This document shows, piece by piece, positions 43,170 to 53,675 of a DNA stretch of 64,000 nt. The notes beneath the pieces are model-generated. The model was given only the letters and a program-made list of their open reading frames with translations, searched no databases and was not told where the DNA came from. Both the position numbers and the translations under genes were made by a program. Origin of the DNA: Notolepis coatsorum (taxonomy: Eukaryota > Chordata > Actinopteri > Aulopiformes > Paralepididae). Position 1 is the stretch's first letter; every line of letters starts with the position of its first letter. The stretch lies in NCBI GenBank assembly GCA_963971535.1, contig OZ020589.1, positions 79,039,536 through 79,103,535 on the forward strand. The letters run 5' to 3'.

Positions 43170-44299
43170 CATGGGCGGAGTTTATGGGGGTGCAATTGCC
43201 TGGTGGCCGGGGGTGAAATTGCTTTAAAAAAAAAAGAAAATCAAGATTATTTTTATTTTAATAAAATTATAATAATTGTGAGAAACAAATCTGAATTCTA
43301 TTATGTTTTGTTTTACAATACATTCATTTTATAGTAGTAATCATGTCACAATATAAGGCGAACCTTCTGTAGTGTGGCAGTGAAAGGGTTAACGCGCGGC
43401 CAAGCACCACCATTCGCAGCAGCAGCAGCAGAATGCCCCGCGAGATAGTACATTGTAACGCTTGTACAAAGCCACTTATTCTGAGATGATAATTAATGTA
43501 TCTGGATAACCAATGCACGGATTTTGTCGAGGCAGGTAGCGTTATTTCGGGAAAATTGATATCTATAGTCTGGTATATTTTTCGTCCACGAAAAATGGAG
43601 GCTGTAATAATTAATATTGCTCGAGAGTCTCTATGAATAATAATAATTAGAGCCTCCATTTTTCATGCACGAAAAATATACCAGACTATAGATATCAATT
43701 TCCCCGAAATAACGCTACCTGCCCCGACAGAATCCGTTCATTGGTTATCCAGATACAGATGAATTAGCATCTTAGAATAACAAATAACAGTAAAAGACAA
43801 GCAACATCTTTTTCTTTTCTTTTCTCCAGCGCGAACAGCACATCTTTCGTTGGATTGGCATGTCTAATAATGCTGTTATTAGAAAATGTGAACTTTTGTT
43901 TGTACAGCCTTTGACAACCTACTGTATGCATACGTGTGCGCGGCTGTGCGCTTGGCAGAGTGTTGCACAGTATTTTGTTATTTTTGTATGTCATGTTTGG
44001 TACAGTAAAGTGGTCTAGTGGAGCAGCAATATACTTGTTGTGGTCTTTTTATTTTAGTATTTCCTTCTTTATCTTTGTCACTTTGTCAATGATTAAGAGT
44101 AAGTCAGTTAAAAATGATCCCCCGTAGTGCTGTGTGTGTGAGTGTGTGTGTGTGCTGCTGTACTACCTAAATAAAATAAAAAATTAGGGGTTGGGGCATT
44201 GTAAAAACGCTAAAATAATAAAATAAAGGTCAAAAAAATCGCGGGTAACATTCGCCAAGCAGTCGCACCCCCTGGCGTCAAGTTCAAACTCCGCCTATG
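43170..44299. mobile_element. second hAT-like element with 8-bp TSD
   Basis: Ends CATGGGCGGAGTTT and AAACTCCGCCTATG are inverted with one mismatch. The flanks GGCTTTTC (43162-43169; 44300-44307) match exactly. It is 1130 bp and non-coding. It contains a near-perfect inverted repeat (43497-43603 against 43651-43757). Confidence 0.85.
43497..43757. repeat. 107-bp inverted repeat with 47-bp loop
   Basis: The left arm (TGTATCTGGATAACCAATG... to ...AATGGAGGCT) is the near-perfect complement of the right arm (AGCCTCCATTTTT... to ...GGTTATCCAGATACA). It could form a long hairpin. It may itself be a fold-back MITE nested in the hAT. Confidence 0.9.
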
Positions 44300-44382
44300 G
44301 GCTTTTCACCATGTCCCTCTTCAGATCCATACATATCCATTTAACGAGTGGTGGATTGTGAGTGTAGATTAATCGTCTGGAG

Positions 44383-44387
44383 GCTAT
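44383..44387. repeat. Gypsy-B target-site duplication, left
   Basis: GCTAT, repeated at 48975-48979. The undisturbed target is visible in the other Gypsy-C LTR at about 57327. Confidence 0.85.
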
Positions 44388-44498
44388 TGTTTCAGTATAT
44401 CTTTTATTAAACTGAGGTTACAGCAGTGCGCATGTCAACACATCACATCCGGTCAAGCACCACTAGGTGTCCCTCTAACACAGGCTATGCCTGTAACA
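44388..44498 (-). repeat. Gypsy-B 3' LTR
   Basis: Read on the minus strand: TGTTACAGGCATAGCC ... TACTGAAACA. It contains AATAAAA near its end. Confidence 0.93.
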
Positions 44499-44595
44499 TC
44501 TCCTTTCCTTTAGCTGTTTGCAAATAATGATATGCTTGCATCTTGTTTATCAGTCACAACTTCAAATGACATTCTAACATAACATTGCCCAACTG

Positions 44596-44628
<33 letters not shown>

Positions 44629-44705
44629 TCCAGTCATCATAATAACATTACTTCGATGACATTCTAACATAACATTGCCCAACTTTACTCTTAAAAAAAA
44701 ATATA

Positions 44706-47700
44706 TTACAAGTCCAGTCGTTGTGGTGGCCGTGACAGGCGGCCACTCCGTGAGTAGACACCATGGCCTGCCGTGTCAGTACCCCTTGTCGTCACGCCCG
44801 TCACCGGTGTCCTCGGTGCGTGTGGCGTGCAGGGATGTTCCTCGCCACCTACCTCCCCTTGACTTGGGACAATCTGCGTCCCGGCAGAGGCTGTCACTCC
44901 AGTGACATGAGCTTGGTCAGGACTGCTTTGCTCCGGCCGTAGTATGTCCGACTGTTGTGCTTGGGCTGAGCGCTCCGCAACACGCAGATCCACTCGGTTG
45001 CGTCTGTAGTGTGTGCCGTCCACATCCACCACAAATGAGCGAGGAGCGACCCTCTGGAGGCATTGGCCCAGGCGCCACCTCCCTGTGCGATCACCGGGCA
45101 GAGGCTTCATCCTTATGTGATCTCCAACATTAAGCTCTGGAAGGTCCCTGGCAGCCGTGTCGTAGAATGATTTTGCGATCCGCCTTTTCCACCGCAGCTT
45201 CTCTGCTACTCCGTCCACCACCCGTGGTAGAAGCAGGCTGTCTGTGACCGGCAGTGAAGTCTTGAGCCTGCGTGCCATTAAGCGCTGGGCCGGGCTGCTG
45301 TCCATCCCCTCGGTGGGTGTGTTACGCCAGTGAAGGATGGCCAACCATGTATCCGTGCCATCCAATTTTGCCCGCTTACAGAGTGATTTGACAATCTTAA
45401 CGGCCGACTCCGCCTTGCCGTTGGATTGAGGATGTCGGGGTGAAGACGTGACATGGGAAAAACCCCAGCTCGCTGCAAACCTCCTGAACCGCTCGCACGC
45501 AAACTGTGGGCCATTATCTGAGATCACCCTGTCTGGCTGTCCATAACGTGCAAACTGAGCTTTGCATCGTGTGATGAGTGTGTGAGCAGACAGATCCAGC
45601 AGATGATCGATTTCCCAGAAGTCTGAGTATTGATCTACAATGATAAGATAGTCCTTTCCCGCATATGAGAAAACGTCCATGCTTACTGCTTGCCACGGGC
45701 GTGCTGGTATGTCATGCGACATCATAGATTCCTTCTGCTGGACTCGTGCATACTCGTTGCATGCGGAGCAGTTTGCCACAAAGTCCTTTATTTCCGCTCT
45801 CATGTTTGGCCAGAAAAGGGTATCCCTGGCCCGCCTGTAACATGCCTCCCCACCAATGTGGCTAGTGTGTATGCGTTTGAGCAGTTCAGACCTCATGGCT
45901 TTTGGTATAATGACACACTGTCCCCTGTATAACACCCCATCTTGAACACTCAGCTCGTCTCTGAAGGGCCAGTATTCCCGCACTGCCAGTGGGGTGTCCT
46001 CTTTAAAGTCTGGCCAGCCACTGAGAATCACAGACGCCAGCTCCTGGAGCACATTATCTGTCTCTGTGTGCTGCACAATCTGGCCAAATCTAAAAGCCGT
46101 AACATTCAGGTCCAGTTGTGAATACTCTGCCTGGGTGCTGTCCACAGCGCACACAGCATGCTGCACGTACGGGGTGTCAGACCCATGGCACGGCAGGGTG
46201 GCCCTGCTCAGGGTGTCGCTGACATACATCTCGGGGCCAGGCTTGTAGACCACATCAAGATTATAGTTCTGCAGCTGCAGCAACATACCCTGGAGACGTT
46301 TCGGTGCACTCAGGAGGGGCTTCTTGAATATTGTGATCAGCGGCTTATGGTCAGTCTCTGCGGTGATAGTGTTCCTGCCATATAGGTACTGGTGGAATCT
46401 CTGGCAGGCGAAGACTATGCTCAGACACTCTTTCTCGATCTGAGCGTAGTTTTGCTCTGTCTGCGTCAGTGCCCTCGAGGCGAAAGCCACGGGCTGTCCC
46501 CCTTGCAACAAACAGCCCCCCAGCCCGGTCATGCTGGCGTCGCTCTGGATCGTAACAGGCTTTGTGATGTCATAATATTTGAGTACAGGTGTGCTGGTGA
46601 CCATTCGCTTCACTTCACGCACCGCATCTTCGTGTTTTGGCAACCAATGCCACATGACGTCTTTATCCAAGAGCCTGCGGTGCGGCTCACAGACCTCAGA
46701 GAGTTTTGGCAGAAACCTTGCTAGATACGTCACAAATCCAATAAAGCGCTGCACCGCTTTCACGTCTGTGGGCGTCGGCATTTCCAGCACGGCACGTGTT
46801 TTCTCTGGGTAAATTTTCAGTCCCTCCGCAGACAGTATGTGGCCGTGGAAGTGTACGGCCTTGAGTTTGAATTGCAGCTTGCGCTCACTCAGCCTGAGTC
46901 CCACTGCTCTGCATCGTTCCATGAGAGCACTCAAGTTTTTGTCGTGGTCCAGTTCGGCTTCTGCATCCGTATCGCCACATCCGACCACCAGGATGTCATC
47001 AGCGATCGGTTCGATACCGGCCAAGCCCGTTAGCAGCTCATGTTGTTTGCGCTGATATATCTCAGGCGCAACAGAGACTCCGAAAGGGAGCTTGAGCCAT
47101 CTCATCCGACCCCACAGCGTCCAAAAGGTCGTCAGACGGCTGCTCTCGTCGTCAAGTTTGCACTGTAAAAAGGCATCGCGAGCATCCGCCAGTGTGAAGA
47201 GGCGGGCCTTTGGCAACTTGTACAACACATCTTCCAGTGTAGGCATATGGTAGTGAGACCTCCGCAGCGCTTGGTTGAGAGGCTTCGGGTCGATACAAAT
47301 CCTTATTTTATCTGGCTTTGCCACCGTCACCATGTTACTTATCCATGGTGTGGGCTCAGTCACAGGCGTGATGTTGCCGACCCTGACATGTCTGTCAAGT
47401 TCCTCCTTGACTCTCTCCTTCAGAGCCACTGGGACATTCCTTGGTGCGCACTGCACCGGCACCACTTCAGGATCCAGCTCAAAGTGTATCACTCCCGGGA
47501 CCGACTCGATTGGGTCATTAAAAACGTCATGATAGTCTCTCAGCAGCTGAACTTTTGTGAGGGGCATAGGTGGACTTGTATCAACTTTATTAAGTTCATC
47601 CGGAACCGTGAAGCTCACGAGGCCCAGACGTTCGCACGTGCTCCCCCCGAGAAGAGGCTTCTGCTTGGTGTCGACTACCTCAAATGTGAGATTGTGCTTT

Positions 47701-47834
47701 TCTCCGCGGATGACACATTCAGTGTGAAATTTTCCCAATGATGGCATGATTTCCCCAGAGTATAGTTTCAACCTGGCCGTGCTCTGGTGTAGCGCCGCTC
47801 TGGGTGACAGCTTCTCTTTAATCCTGCGGCCCAT
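44706..47834 (-). CDS. Gypsy-B pol: protease end, RT, RNase H, integrase
   Basis: 1042 codons counted from the Met at 47834; the reading is open further upstream and the protease active site QLDTGSTCNVM lies just before this Met. RT shows TLADARDAFLQ, LPFGVSVAPEIYQR and the catalytic IADDILVVG (~220-300). RNase H has TIQSDASMTGLGG, ACQRFHQYLYG and TDHKPL. The integrase has the HHCC patch (HTSHIGGEACYRRA to CSACNEY) and D,D,E residues in VSMDVFSYAG, VISDNGPQFA and SNGKAESAVK. All catalytic residues I can identify are present and no internal stop occurs. It needs a +1 shift relative to gag. The C-terminal ~100 residues are Arg/Pro/Ser/Thr-rich with no chromodomain. Confidence 0.93.
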   Translation of the reverse strand: MGRRIKEKLSPRAALHQSTARLKLYSGEIMPSLGKFHTECVIRGEKHNLTFEVVDTKQKPLLGGSTCERLGLVSFTVPDELNKVDTSPPMPLTKVQLLRDYHDVFNDPIESVPGVIHFELDPEVVPVQCAPRNVPVALKERVKEELDRHVRVGNITPVTEPTPWISNMVTVAKPDKIRICIDPKPLNQALRRSHYHMPTLEDVLYKLPKARLFTLADARDAFLQCKLDDESSRLTTFWTLWGRMRWLKLPFGVSVAPEIYQRKQHELLTGLAGIEPIADDILVVGCGDTDAEAELDHDKNLSALMERCRAVGLRLSERKLQFKLKAVHFHGHILSAEGLKIYPEKTRAVLEMPTPTDVKAVQRFIGFVTYLARFLPKLSEVCEPHRRLLDKDVMWHWLPKHEDAVREVKRMVTSTPVLKYYDITKPVTIQSDASMTGLGGCLLQGGQPVAFASRALTQTEQNYAQIEKECLSIVFACQRFHQYLYGRNTITAETDHKPLITIFKKPLLSAPKRLQGMLLQLQNYNLDVVYKPGPEMYVSDTLSRATLPCHGSDTPYVQHAVCAVDSTQAEYSQLDLNVTAFRFGQIVQHTETDNVLQELASVILSGWPDFKEDTPLAVREYWPFRDELSVQDGVLYRGQCVIIPKAMRSELLKRIHTSHIGGEACYRRARDTLFWPNMRAEIKDFVANCSACNEYARVQQKESMMSHDIPARPWQAVSMDVFSYAGKDYLIIVDQYSDFWEIDHLLDLSAHTLITRCKAQFARYGQPDRVISDNGPQFACERFRRFAASWGFSHVTSSPRHPQSNGKAESAVKIVKSLCKRAKLDGTDTWLAILHWRNTPTEGMDSSPAQRLMARRLKTSLPVTDSLLLPRVVDGVAEKLRWKRRIAKSFYDTAARDLPELNVGDHIRMKPLPGDRTGRWRLGQCLQRVAPRSFVVDVDGTHYRRNRVDLRVAERSAQAQQSDILRPEQSSPDQAHVTGVTASAGTQIVPSQGEVGGEEHPCTPHAPRTPVTGVTTRGTDTAGHGVYSRSGRLSRPPQRLDL

Positions 47835-48798
47835 GACATTGCAGGTAGAGCCTGTGTCCAGCTGGCACTGCTGCTTTTTTATTTAGGCTTAGATTCACAA
47901 ACCACTTGCGCCCCTGCTGGGCCTTTGCAGTATTTACACATTCAGTGACTTGAAACAGTCTATCATCTGTATCTGAGTATTCCCCCTTCTTGTCATCATC
48001 TTCAAGCACATTTATCTTTTTTACTCTGTCAGACCTGCTACCAGCCTGGCATACCTTGGCAAAGTGATTTGCTATGCCACATATCCGGCAGGTTTTACTA
48101 TAGGCTGGGCACTGCTCTCTGCCCCGTTTGTGGCTCCCCCCACAATATTTACAGCTCCACTGGGGCTCCCTCTCCGCTGGCGCCGCCCTCCTTTGAAATG
48201 CACGCCTCTCGCTCTGTCTGTCAGCGGCATTCACACTGTCTGTCTGCGCTGGCGGGGCCATCACCCTTATATGTCTCTCGGTCAGTTCAGCGAGCCGACA
48301 GATTTCAGTCGCCGCTAGTAACGTTAACTCACGTTCCCGCAGTAAGCGCCTCCTGGTGCCTTCATTTGCGACACCCAGCACAAGCCTGTCCCGAATCAGC
48401 TCGTCCTTCAGTGCGCGGTATTCACATGCTGACGCTCTCTCCTTTAGCCTCGTCAGGAAACAGTCTATTGGCTCATCAGTCTCCTGTTTGCAACATCCAA
48501 ACATGTATCTTTCATAGATCACATTCTTTGCCGGCTTGAAATGATCCCTCAATGCGCGCAAAATATTAGCTGGGTCCTTACGTTGATCATCCGTCAACTC
48601 GAGGCTGTGTGTATAAACATGACGGCACTCACTTCCCATTAGCCGTCTCAGCGTGGCTGCTTGAACTGGCTTCGGCTTTTCATTCAGACCGGTAGCTAGC
48701 AAAAAATCATCAAACTCTGCCCTGAAAACATCCCAGTTCTTCGCCAAATCCCCAGACATGCGCATGCCCTCGGGCGCTGGGATGCTGTTGCTCGCCAT
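47818..48798 (-). CDS. Gypsy-B gag
   Basis: 326 residues from ATG 48798, 41 bp after the primer site. Residues 1-180 form the capsid-like region (WDVFRAEFDDFLLATGL near 23). A basic stretch follows (~195-215), then two zinc knuckles at ~216-252 (CKYCGGSHKRGREQC and CRICGIANHFAKVC). The C-terminus reads into the protease region. At KWFVNLSLNKK an A-run puts gag out of frame with the protease active site that follows, and gag ends 20 codons later at 47818. gag packages element RNA in a virus-like particle. Confidence 0.9.
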   Translation of the reverse strand: MASNSIPAPEGMRMSGDLAKNWDVFRAEFDDFLLATGLNEKPKPVQAATLRRLMGSECRHVYTHSLELTDDQRKDPANILRALRDHFKPAKNVIYERYMFGCCKQETDEPIDCFLTRLKERASACEYRALKDELIRDRLVLGVANEGTRRRLLRERELTLLAATEICRLAELTERHIRVMAPPAQTDSVNAADRQSERRAFQRRAAPAEREPQWSCKYCGGSHKRGREQCPAYSKTCRICGIANHFAKVCQAGSRSDRVKKINVLEDDDKKGEYSDTDDRLFQVTECVNTAKAQQGRKWFVNLSLNKKAAVPAGHRLYLQCHGPQD

Positions 48799-48839
48799 GG
48801 CGTGGTTTTATTCCTTATACGTTTATTTCTTTCGGAGCT

Positions 48840-48855
48840 CCCGCTTCTGACACCA
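48840..48855 (-). promoter_or_regulatory. Gypsy-B primer-binding site
   Basis: TGGTGTCAGAAGCGGG on the minus strand directly follows the 5' LTR. It resembles the complement of a tRNA-Leu 3' end. Gypsy-C has the similar GGTGTCAGAAGTAAAG. Confidence 0.7.
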
Positions 48856-48974
48856 TGTTTCAGTATATCTTTTATTAAACTGAGGTTACAGCAGTGCGCA
48901 TGTCAACACATCACATCCGGTCAAGCACCACTAGGTGTCCCTCTAACACAGGCTATAAACATATGCCTGTAACA
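48856..48974 (-). repeat. Gypsy-B 5' LTR
   Basis: Same as the 3' LTR but with 8 extra bases (AAACATAT in plus-strand reading, about 48957-48964). Confidence 0.93.
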
Positions 48975-48979
48975 GCTAT

Positions 48980-49128
48980 GACTTGGTGCGAGCTCTGCTC
49001 ATTTATTGACAACTTCAGTATGCAGTAACTGCCTGACTCATTCACGTTCAGTGTAACAATATAACTCCAGATCAATGCGCAGGCCTTAGAACTACCCACG
49101 TATCTCTTATATACTTCCGTATATGACA
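48980..49128 (-). repeat. Gypsy-C 3' LTR, larger piece
   Basis: Matches 57327-57476 with several changes. It starts (minus strand) TGTCATATACGG after the purine tract AAAAGGGGAGA (49129-49140) and includes TATATAAGAGATA, a TATA-like box. Confidence 0.85.
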
Positions 49129-49312
49129 TCTCCCCTTTTCAGCATGTTATCTCTGTAACATCATAGGAACATTCCAAATGAAAAGTACTATAGGCTGAAC
49201 TTTTTTACTTAAATCTGAGACATCATCTCACATTCTGGTCTTTGTCTAAAACAATGAACTGTTTAAGATTTCAAATGTTGTTACAGTTAAATCACCAACC
49301 AACATTTCAACA

Positions 49313-50160
49313 TCCAATCCAATCCAACTTTATTTATAAAGCGCTTTAACAGCCACAGGGGCACAAAGTGCTGTACAGAGGGAGCATATTAAAAACTATA
49401 AGCAGCACTAAAAATAGATAAAAAAATAAAACAAGAGTAGCAAAACAGAAAAGAAAAAAAAATAGGTAAACATAGGCAGCAATACAAATTTAAATAGATC
49501 AGAGTACTTAAAAAAAAATATATATATATATATTTAAAAGCAAAGGACACAGTAACAAAACAATACAACAACACAGTAAGACAATAAGATCATAAAATCA
49601 ACAAGCTACATGGTGTCGAAAGCCAGAGAGAAAAGGTGGGTCTTAAGGAGGCCTTTGAAACGGGGCAGTGATGGGGCTTGCCTAATCTGCAGTGGCAGCT
49701 CATTCCACATTTTGGGGGCAACAACGGAGAAAGCACGGTCCCCCCTGAGGGCACTACTAGGAGCAGCTGGTCAGCTGACCTGAGAGAGCGAGAAGGTGTA
49801 TAGACCTGCAACAGCTCAGAGAGGTAGGGTGGGGCAAGGTCATGAAGAGCTTTAAAAGCAAATAAAATAATTTTAAAATGAATCCTGAAGTGCACGGGGA
49901 GCCAGTGGAGTGAGGATAAAATCGGTGAGATGTGGTCATATTTACGAGTGCCAGTTAAAAGACGTGCAGTGGCGTTCTGCACCATCTGAAGGCGAGCCAC
50001 TGAGGATTCACTCACCCCTATATAAAGTGCATTGCAGTAATCCAGCCTAGTAGTCACAAATGCATGGATTACTGCTTCAAAATGCTGCGCCTGTAGGATG
50101 GGCTTAATTTTGGCCAGCTGCCTCAACTGGAAAAAACTCGATTTGACCACGGCCTTGATC
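49313..50160 (-). pseudogene. L2-type LINE C-terminal fragment
   Basis: A minus-strand frame from 50150 encodes LRQLAKIKPILQAQHFEAV, VTTRLDYCNALYIGVSES, HISPILSSLHWLPVHFRI and LAPPYLSELLQVYTPSRSL, the thumb and C-terminal part of L2-type ORF2, with a late frame change. The 3' UTR ends with the complement of CAACTTTATTTATAAAGCGC and a GGATT-type tail at 49313. The RT core is absent. Confidence 0.85.
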
Positions 50161-50711
50161 TGGCTGTAATTTTTTTTTTTTTATCAATTTTTTTTTTATT
50201 ATTATTCACATGAAACAAGACAACACATTAAACACAATCACAATACATAGAACTTCACAAGAAAATAACAAAAACAATAATAATACAGAATAACAATTTA
50301 TACAGACAAAGAGAAAAGAAAACAGAGTTCAACCTTCTAAATTTTAAATCCAAGGGGTACTATCTAATAAATGGTCTTTCCCAGTGTTCAGCCCCGATTC
50401 CCGGCTGTGTGACCCTATATTAATAAAACGTACATCTCCAATTCACCACAAGGACCACTTTTTGAGAACACGACCCGAAAACAGAGCAATGAACCTTCAT
50501 GACAAAACAAAAACCTGTAGAGGTGTTCCATAGACTCACAGAGACCGTGTAAAAGTGACCAAACAGTGAAGAAATAGTTAAATAGCTGCCCCCCCATAAA
50601 ATCCCCAGCTAAACTCAAGAGGACAAGACAAAAGACAAGACAGACAAAACATTTCCTCCTCCCCCTCCCAAGAGACCCCCGGACTCACCCGAACACGCAC
50701 CTCAACCCCGC

Positions 50712-53530
50712 TCAGCCGCACACGGCGGTCCTGACCTTTTCGGCTGCTGCAAACCACAGGTCAATACCTGCCTGTCCCACCCCAATCACCCGCGCCGTGG
50801 ATATCTCAAGATAAATCACATCCAATAGTGTTAGGGACCAGTTAATCACTGTAAGCTTCTCAGGCTCCTTCCATCTCATTGCTATTAGCTTCTTCGCTGC
50901 TGTGACACCCGCTAGGACAACCCTTTTTAGTTTAACGGACGCAGGTAGTGTCGTTATATCGTTCAGGAGTAGCGTAACAGCTGTGAATGGGATAGTTAAG
51001 CCACACAGATCTGAAAGTTTGTCCGTTATTGACCTCCAGAAGCGGGCCACTGGTGGGCAATCCCAATACATATGCATATAAGTGCCAGTGGCCTTTTGAG
51101 AGCACAAAGTGCACCGAGAGTCGGTTATCAGTCCCATAGCAAATAGCTTCCTAGGTGTAAGATAGGTCCTATGAATATAATTAAAATTAATTTGCTGGTG
51201 ATTGGGGTTGCGGGAAGATAATGCCACATTTGCCCAAACATCATCCCAGTCAAACTCGGGGTCCAACTCCGGGATATCCACCCGCCAGATTGTATCCAAT
51301 GATACATTTTTATACGTGGATTGAATTAAGAGCGTATAAAAGTCTGAGACAAACCCTCTGGAGGTCGTCCTGTCCACTATGAGCCTGAGGAAGGGGTGTG
51401 GGTGCAAAGCTTGAGCCCACGGCACGCCATGCGCCCTCAGCGCTGACCTTAGTTGAAGGTAAAGAAAAAAGGACTCGCCGGGAAGATCATAAAATTCTCT
51501 TAAGTCCTGAAACGCACGGAGGCCGTTCTTATCATAAATATCCTCCAGAGTATGAACTCCCCTCCTCTGCCATTGAGGAATATTAACCGGCTTGTGCCCA
51601 ACAAGTAATTGCTGGTTATTAAAAATTGGAGAGTCCAGGTGCCATGGGCATTTAACCCCACACGACCTCTGTACATTACGCCACGTTTGGATCACGTGAG
51701 TTATGATCGGTCCATACCTCAGCCGGCATTTCGAAATAGAGACAGTGGAGTACACCACATCCTGCAATCTTAGCGGTGAGACCGCCGCCGCTTCTAAGGA
51801 GCGCCAAGATACAGCATCTACAGGGTCTAGCCAGCACATCAGAGGTCTCAGTGAGAAGGACCAGAAATAAAGCTTAAAATCAGGGATTGCGAGGCCCCCA
51901 TCTTGTTTCCTACGTTGAGTAGTAGCTCTTTTGATTCTCGGGCGTTTGTTATTCTAGATAAATTTAGATACCATCGATTGTACCTTGCGCCAGTGGTCTA
52001 TTGGAGGGGGCAGGGGGAGCATTGAGCTAACAAAATGTATCCTAGGCAGAACGTTCATTTTGATTATGGAAGCTCGGGCTTGTAGGGAGTTAGGAAGGGA
52101 CGACCATCTGTCTAGATCCTGGCGTATTTTATCATAAGTACCCGTGAAGTTGTACTTAGTAGTTTGACTCAGCGTGGGGAATATCTCTATACCTAAGTAT
52201 TTAAAATGTTCCACTATGGGGATATCAGCTGGTAGTCGCACCGCCTTGGCCAGCTCATTAAGAGGTAGGCAGGCTGATTTGTTCCAGTTAATCTTAAAGC
52301 CTGACAATTTACCAAAGTCGTCGATTATTTCCATTAATTTTGTGGCCGACCGGGAAGGGTCATCCATAAAAATCAGTAGGTCATCCGCATAGAGAGCAAT
52401 TTTGTGTGGTGTATTATTGATCATTATGGGGACGATGTCCTCTGATTGCCTAATAAATTGGGCCAATGGTTCGAGGGAAAGCGCGAATAGTCCCGGGCTC
52501 AGAGGACAACCCTGTCTAGAAGATCTGGAGACTGGGAAAAGTGTGGAACAGTTTTTGCCTGTCAGTATCATTGCCGACGGCGAGGCATACAGGACTTTAA
52601 TCATATGAATAAAATTCTTTCCCAGACCCATGACCTCAAGTACCTTCCACAGGTATGACCATTCTAGTCTGTCAAACGCCTTCATGGCATCCAAAGACAG
52701 AACAGTGGACAGAGCTGTATTGTCTTTACTGTTATCGACTACATGCAACAGCCTCCTAAGATTATCTGCAGCCAGGCGCCCCGGGATAAAACCAGTTTGA
52801 TCGCAGTGTACCAATACCGTCATAAATCTCTGCAGGCGGCGGGCCAGCACCTTGGCAAACACTTTTAAATCGGCCCGAGAAGACTCAAGGGCCTATAGCT
52901 ACCACAATCATTGGGATCTTTGTCCTTCTTGAGAAGTAAAGAAATCAGCGCCATGTTGACATCTCTTGAGAACTCCCCCTGTTCGATAGCGTAATTGATC
53001 ATATCGAGCATCAATGGGCCCAATTGGTCCCAGAAAGCTAAATACACCTCGGGTGGAATACCATCCCAGCCTGGTGCCTTACCCCTCTGCATTTCAGCGA
53101 TCGTCTCCCTTAGTTCCATAAGGGTGATCGGTTTCCCCAGTTCCTTAGCCTCTTCCTCAGAAATGTGGGGTATCTCAAGCCCGCCAATGAACGATTCAAA
53201 TTTAGAGTCGTCGAGATTAACCTCTGAGCTATATAACTGTCAGTAAAACTCTTTAAAAGTGTCGTTGATCTTTTTCGAATCAGTAGTGATTGTACCCTGT
53301 TGCGTCTTGATCGAGGGGATATCCGAGAAATGATCATTCAAGCGTATTTTCATTGCCAATAGATGGCTAGGCCTGGAGCCGTGAAAGTAGTAATTTTGCC
53401 TTGTCCTATGTATCAAGAACTCAGACTGTTGTTTAAGTATGGAGTTTATTTCCTTCTTGACTATCTTACGTTGTGTGTTTAGTCGTTCACTATAGTTAGT
53501 TTGCAAAGATGCGTATAGATCCGCATATAA
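50712..53530 (-). pseudogene. LINE-c copy 2 reverse transcriptase and C-terminal region
   Basis: Carries the RT blocks absent from copy 1 ([19 protein letters not shown], 52800-52745) and the catalytic [12 protein letters not shown]. Lesions differ from copy 1: a one-base loss near 52876 ([12 protein letters not shown] then stop), a stop near 53228 and a TGG to TAG stop at about 51955 (SKFI then stop). The C-terminal Cys/His patch and the final AAEKVRTAVCG are intact to 50712. Confidence 0.92.
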
Positions 53531-53675
53531 TGTTTCCAGTCCTTCTAGTTTTTTTGATCAGGATTTACGTAAGTTGGAGGAGAAAAGTGTGACATGACCC
53601 CTGATAAATCCTTTCAATGCGTTCCATAGGACCCTGGGGTCATCGACCGTGCCAACATTGATCTGCAAGAATTCA

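Larger units (their letters stand above)
44388..48974 (-). mobile_element. Gypsy-B: nearly intact Ty3/Gypsy element with very short LTRs
   Basis: LTRs at 44388-44498 (111 bp, 3') and 48856-48974 (119 bp, 5') are identical apart from one 8-bp indel. A tRNA-type primer site, gag, pol and a purine tract (complement of TCTCCTTTCCTTT, 44499-44511) are all present. gag and pol overlap in different frames by a single A-run. TSD GCTAT. This is the most complete element in the window. Short LTRs are a feature of mag/SURL-type Gypsy elements, but the clade is not proven. Confidence 0.92.
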
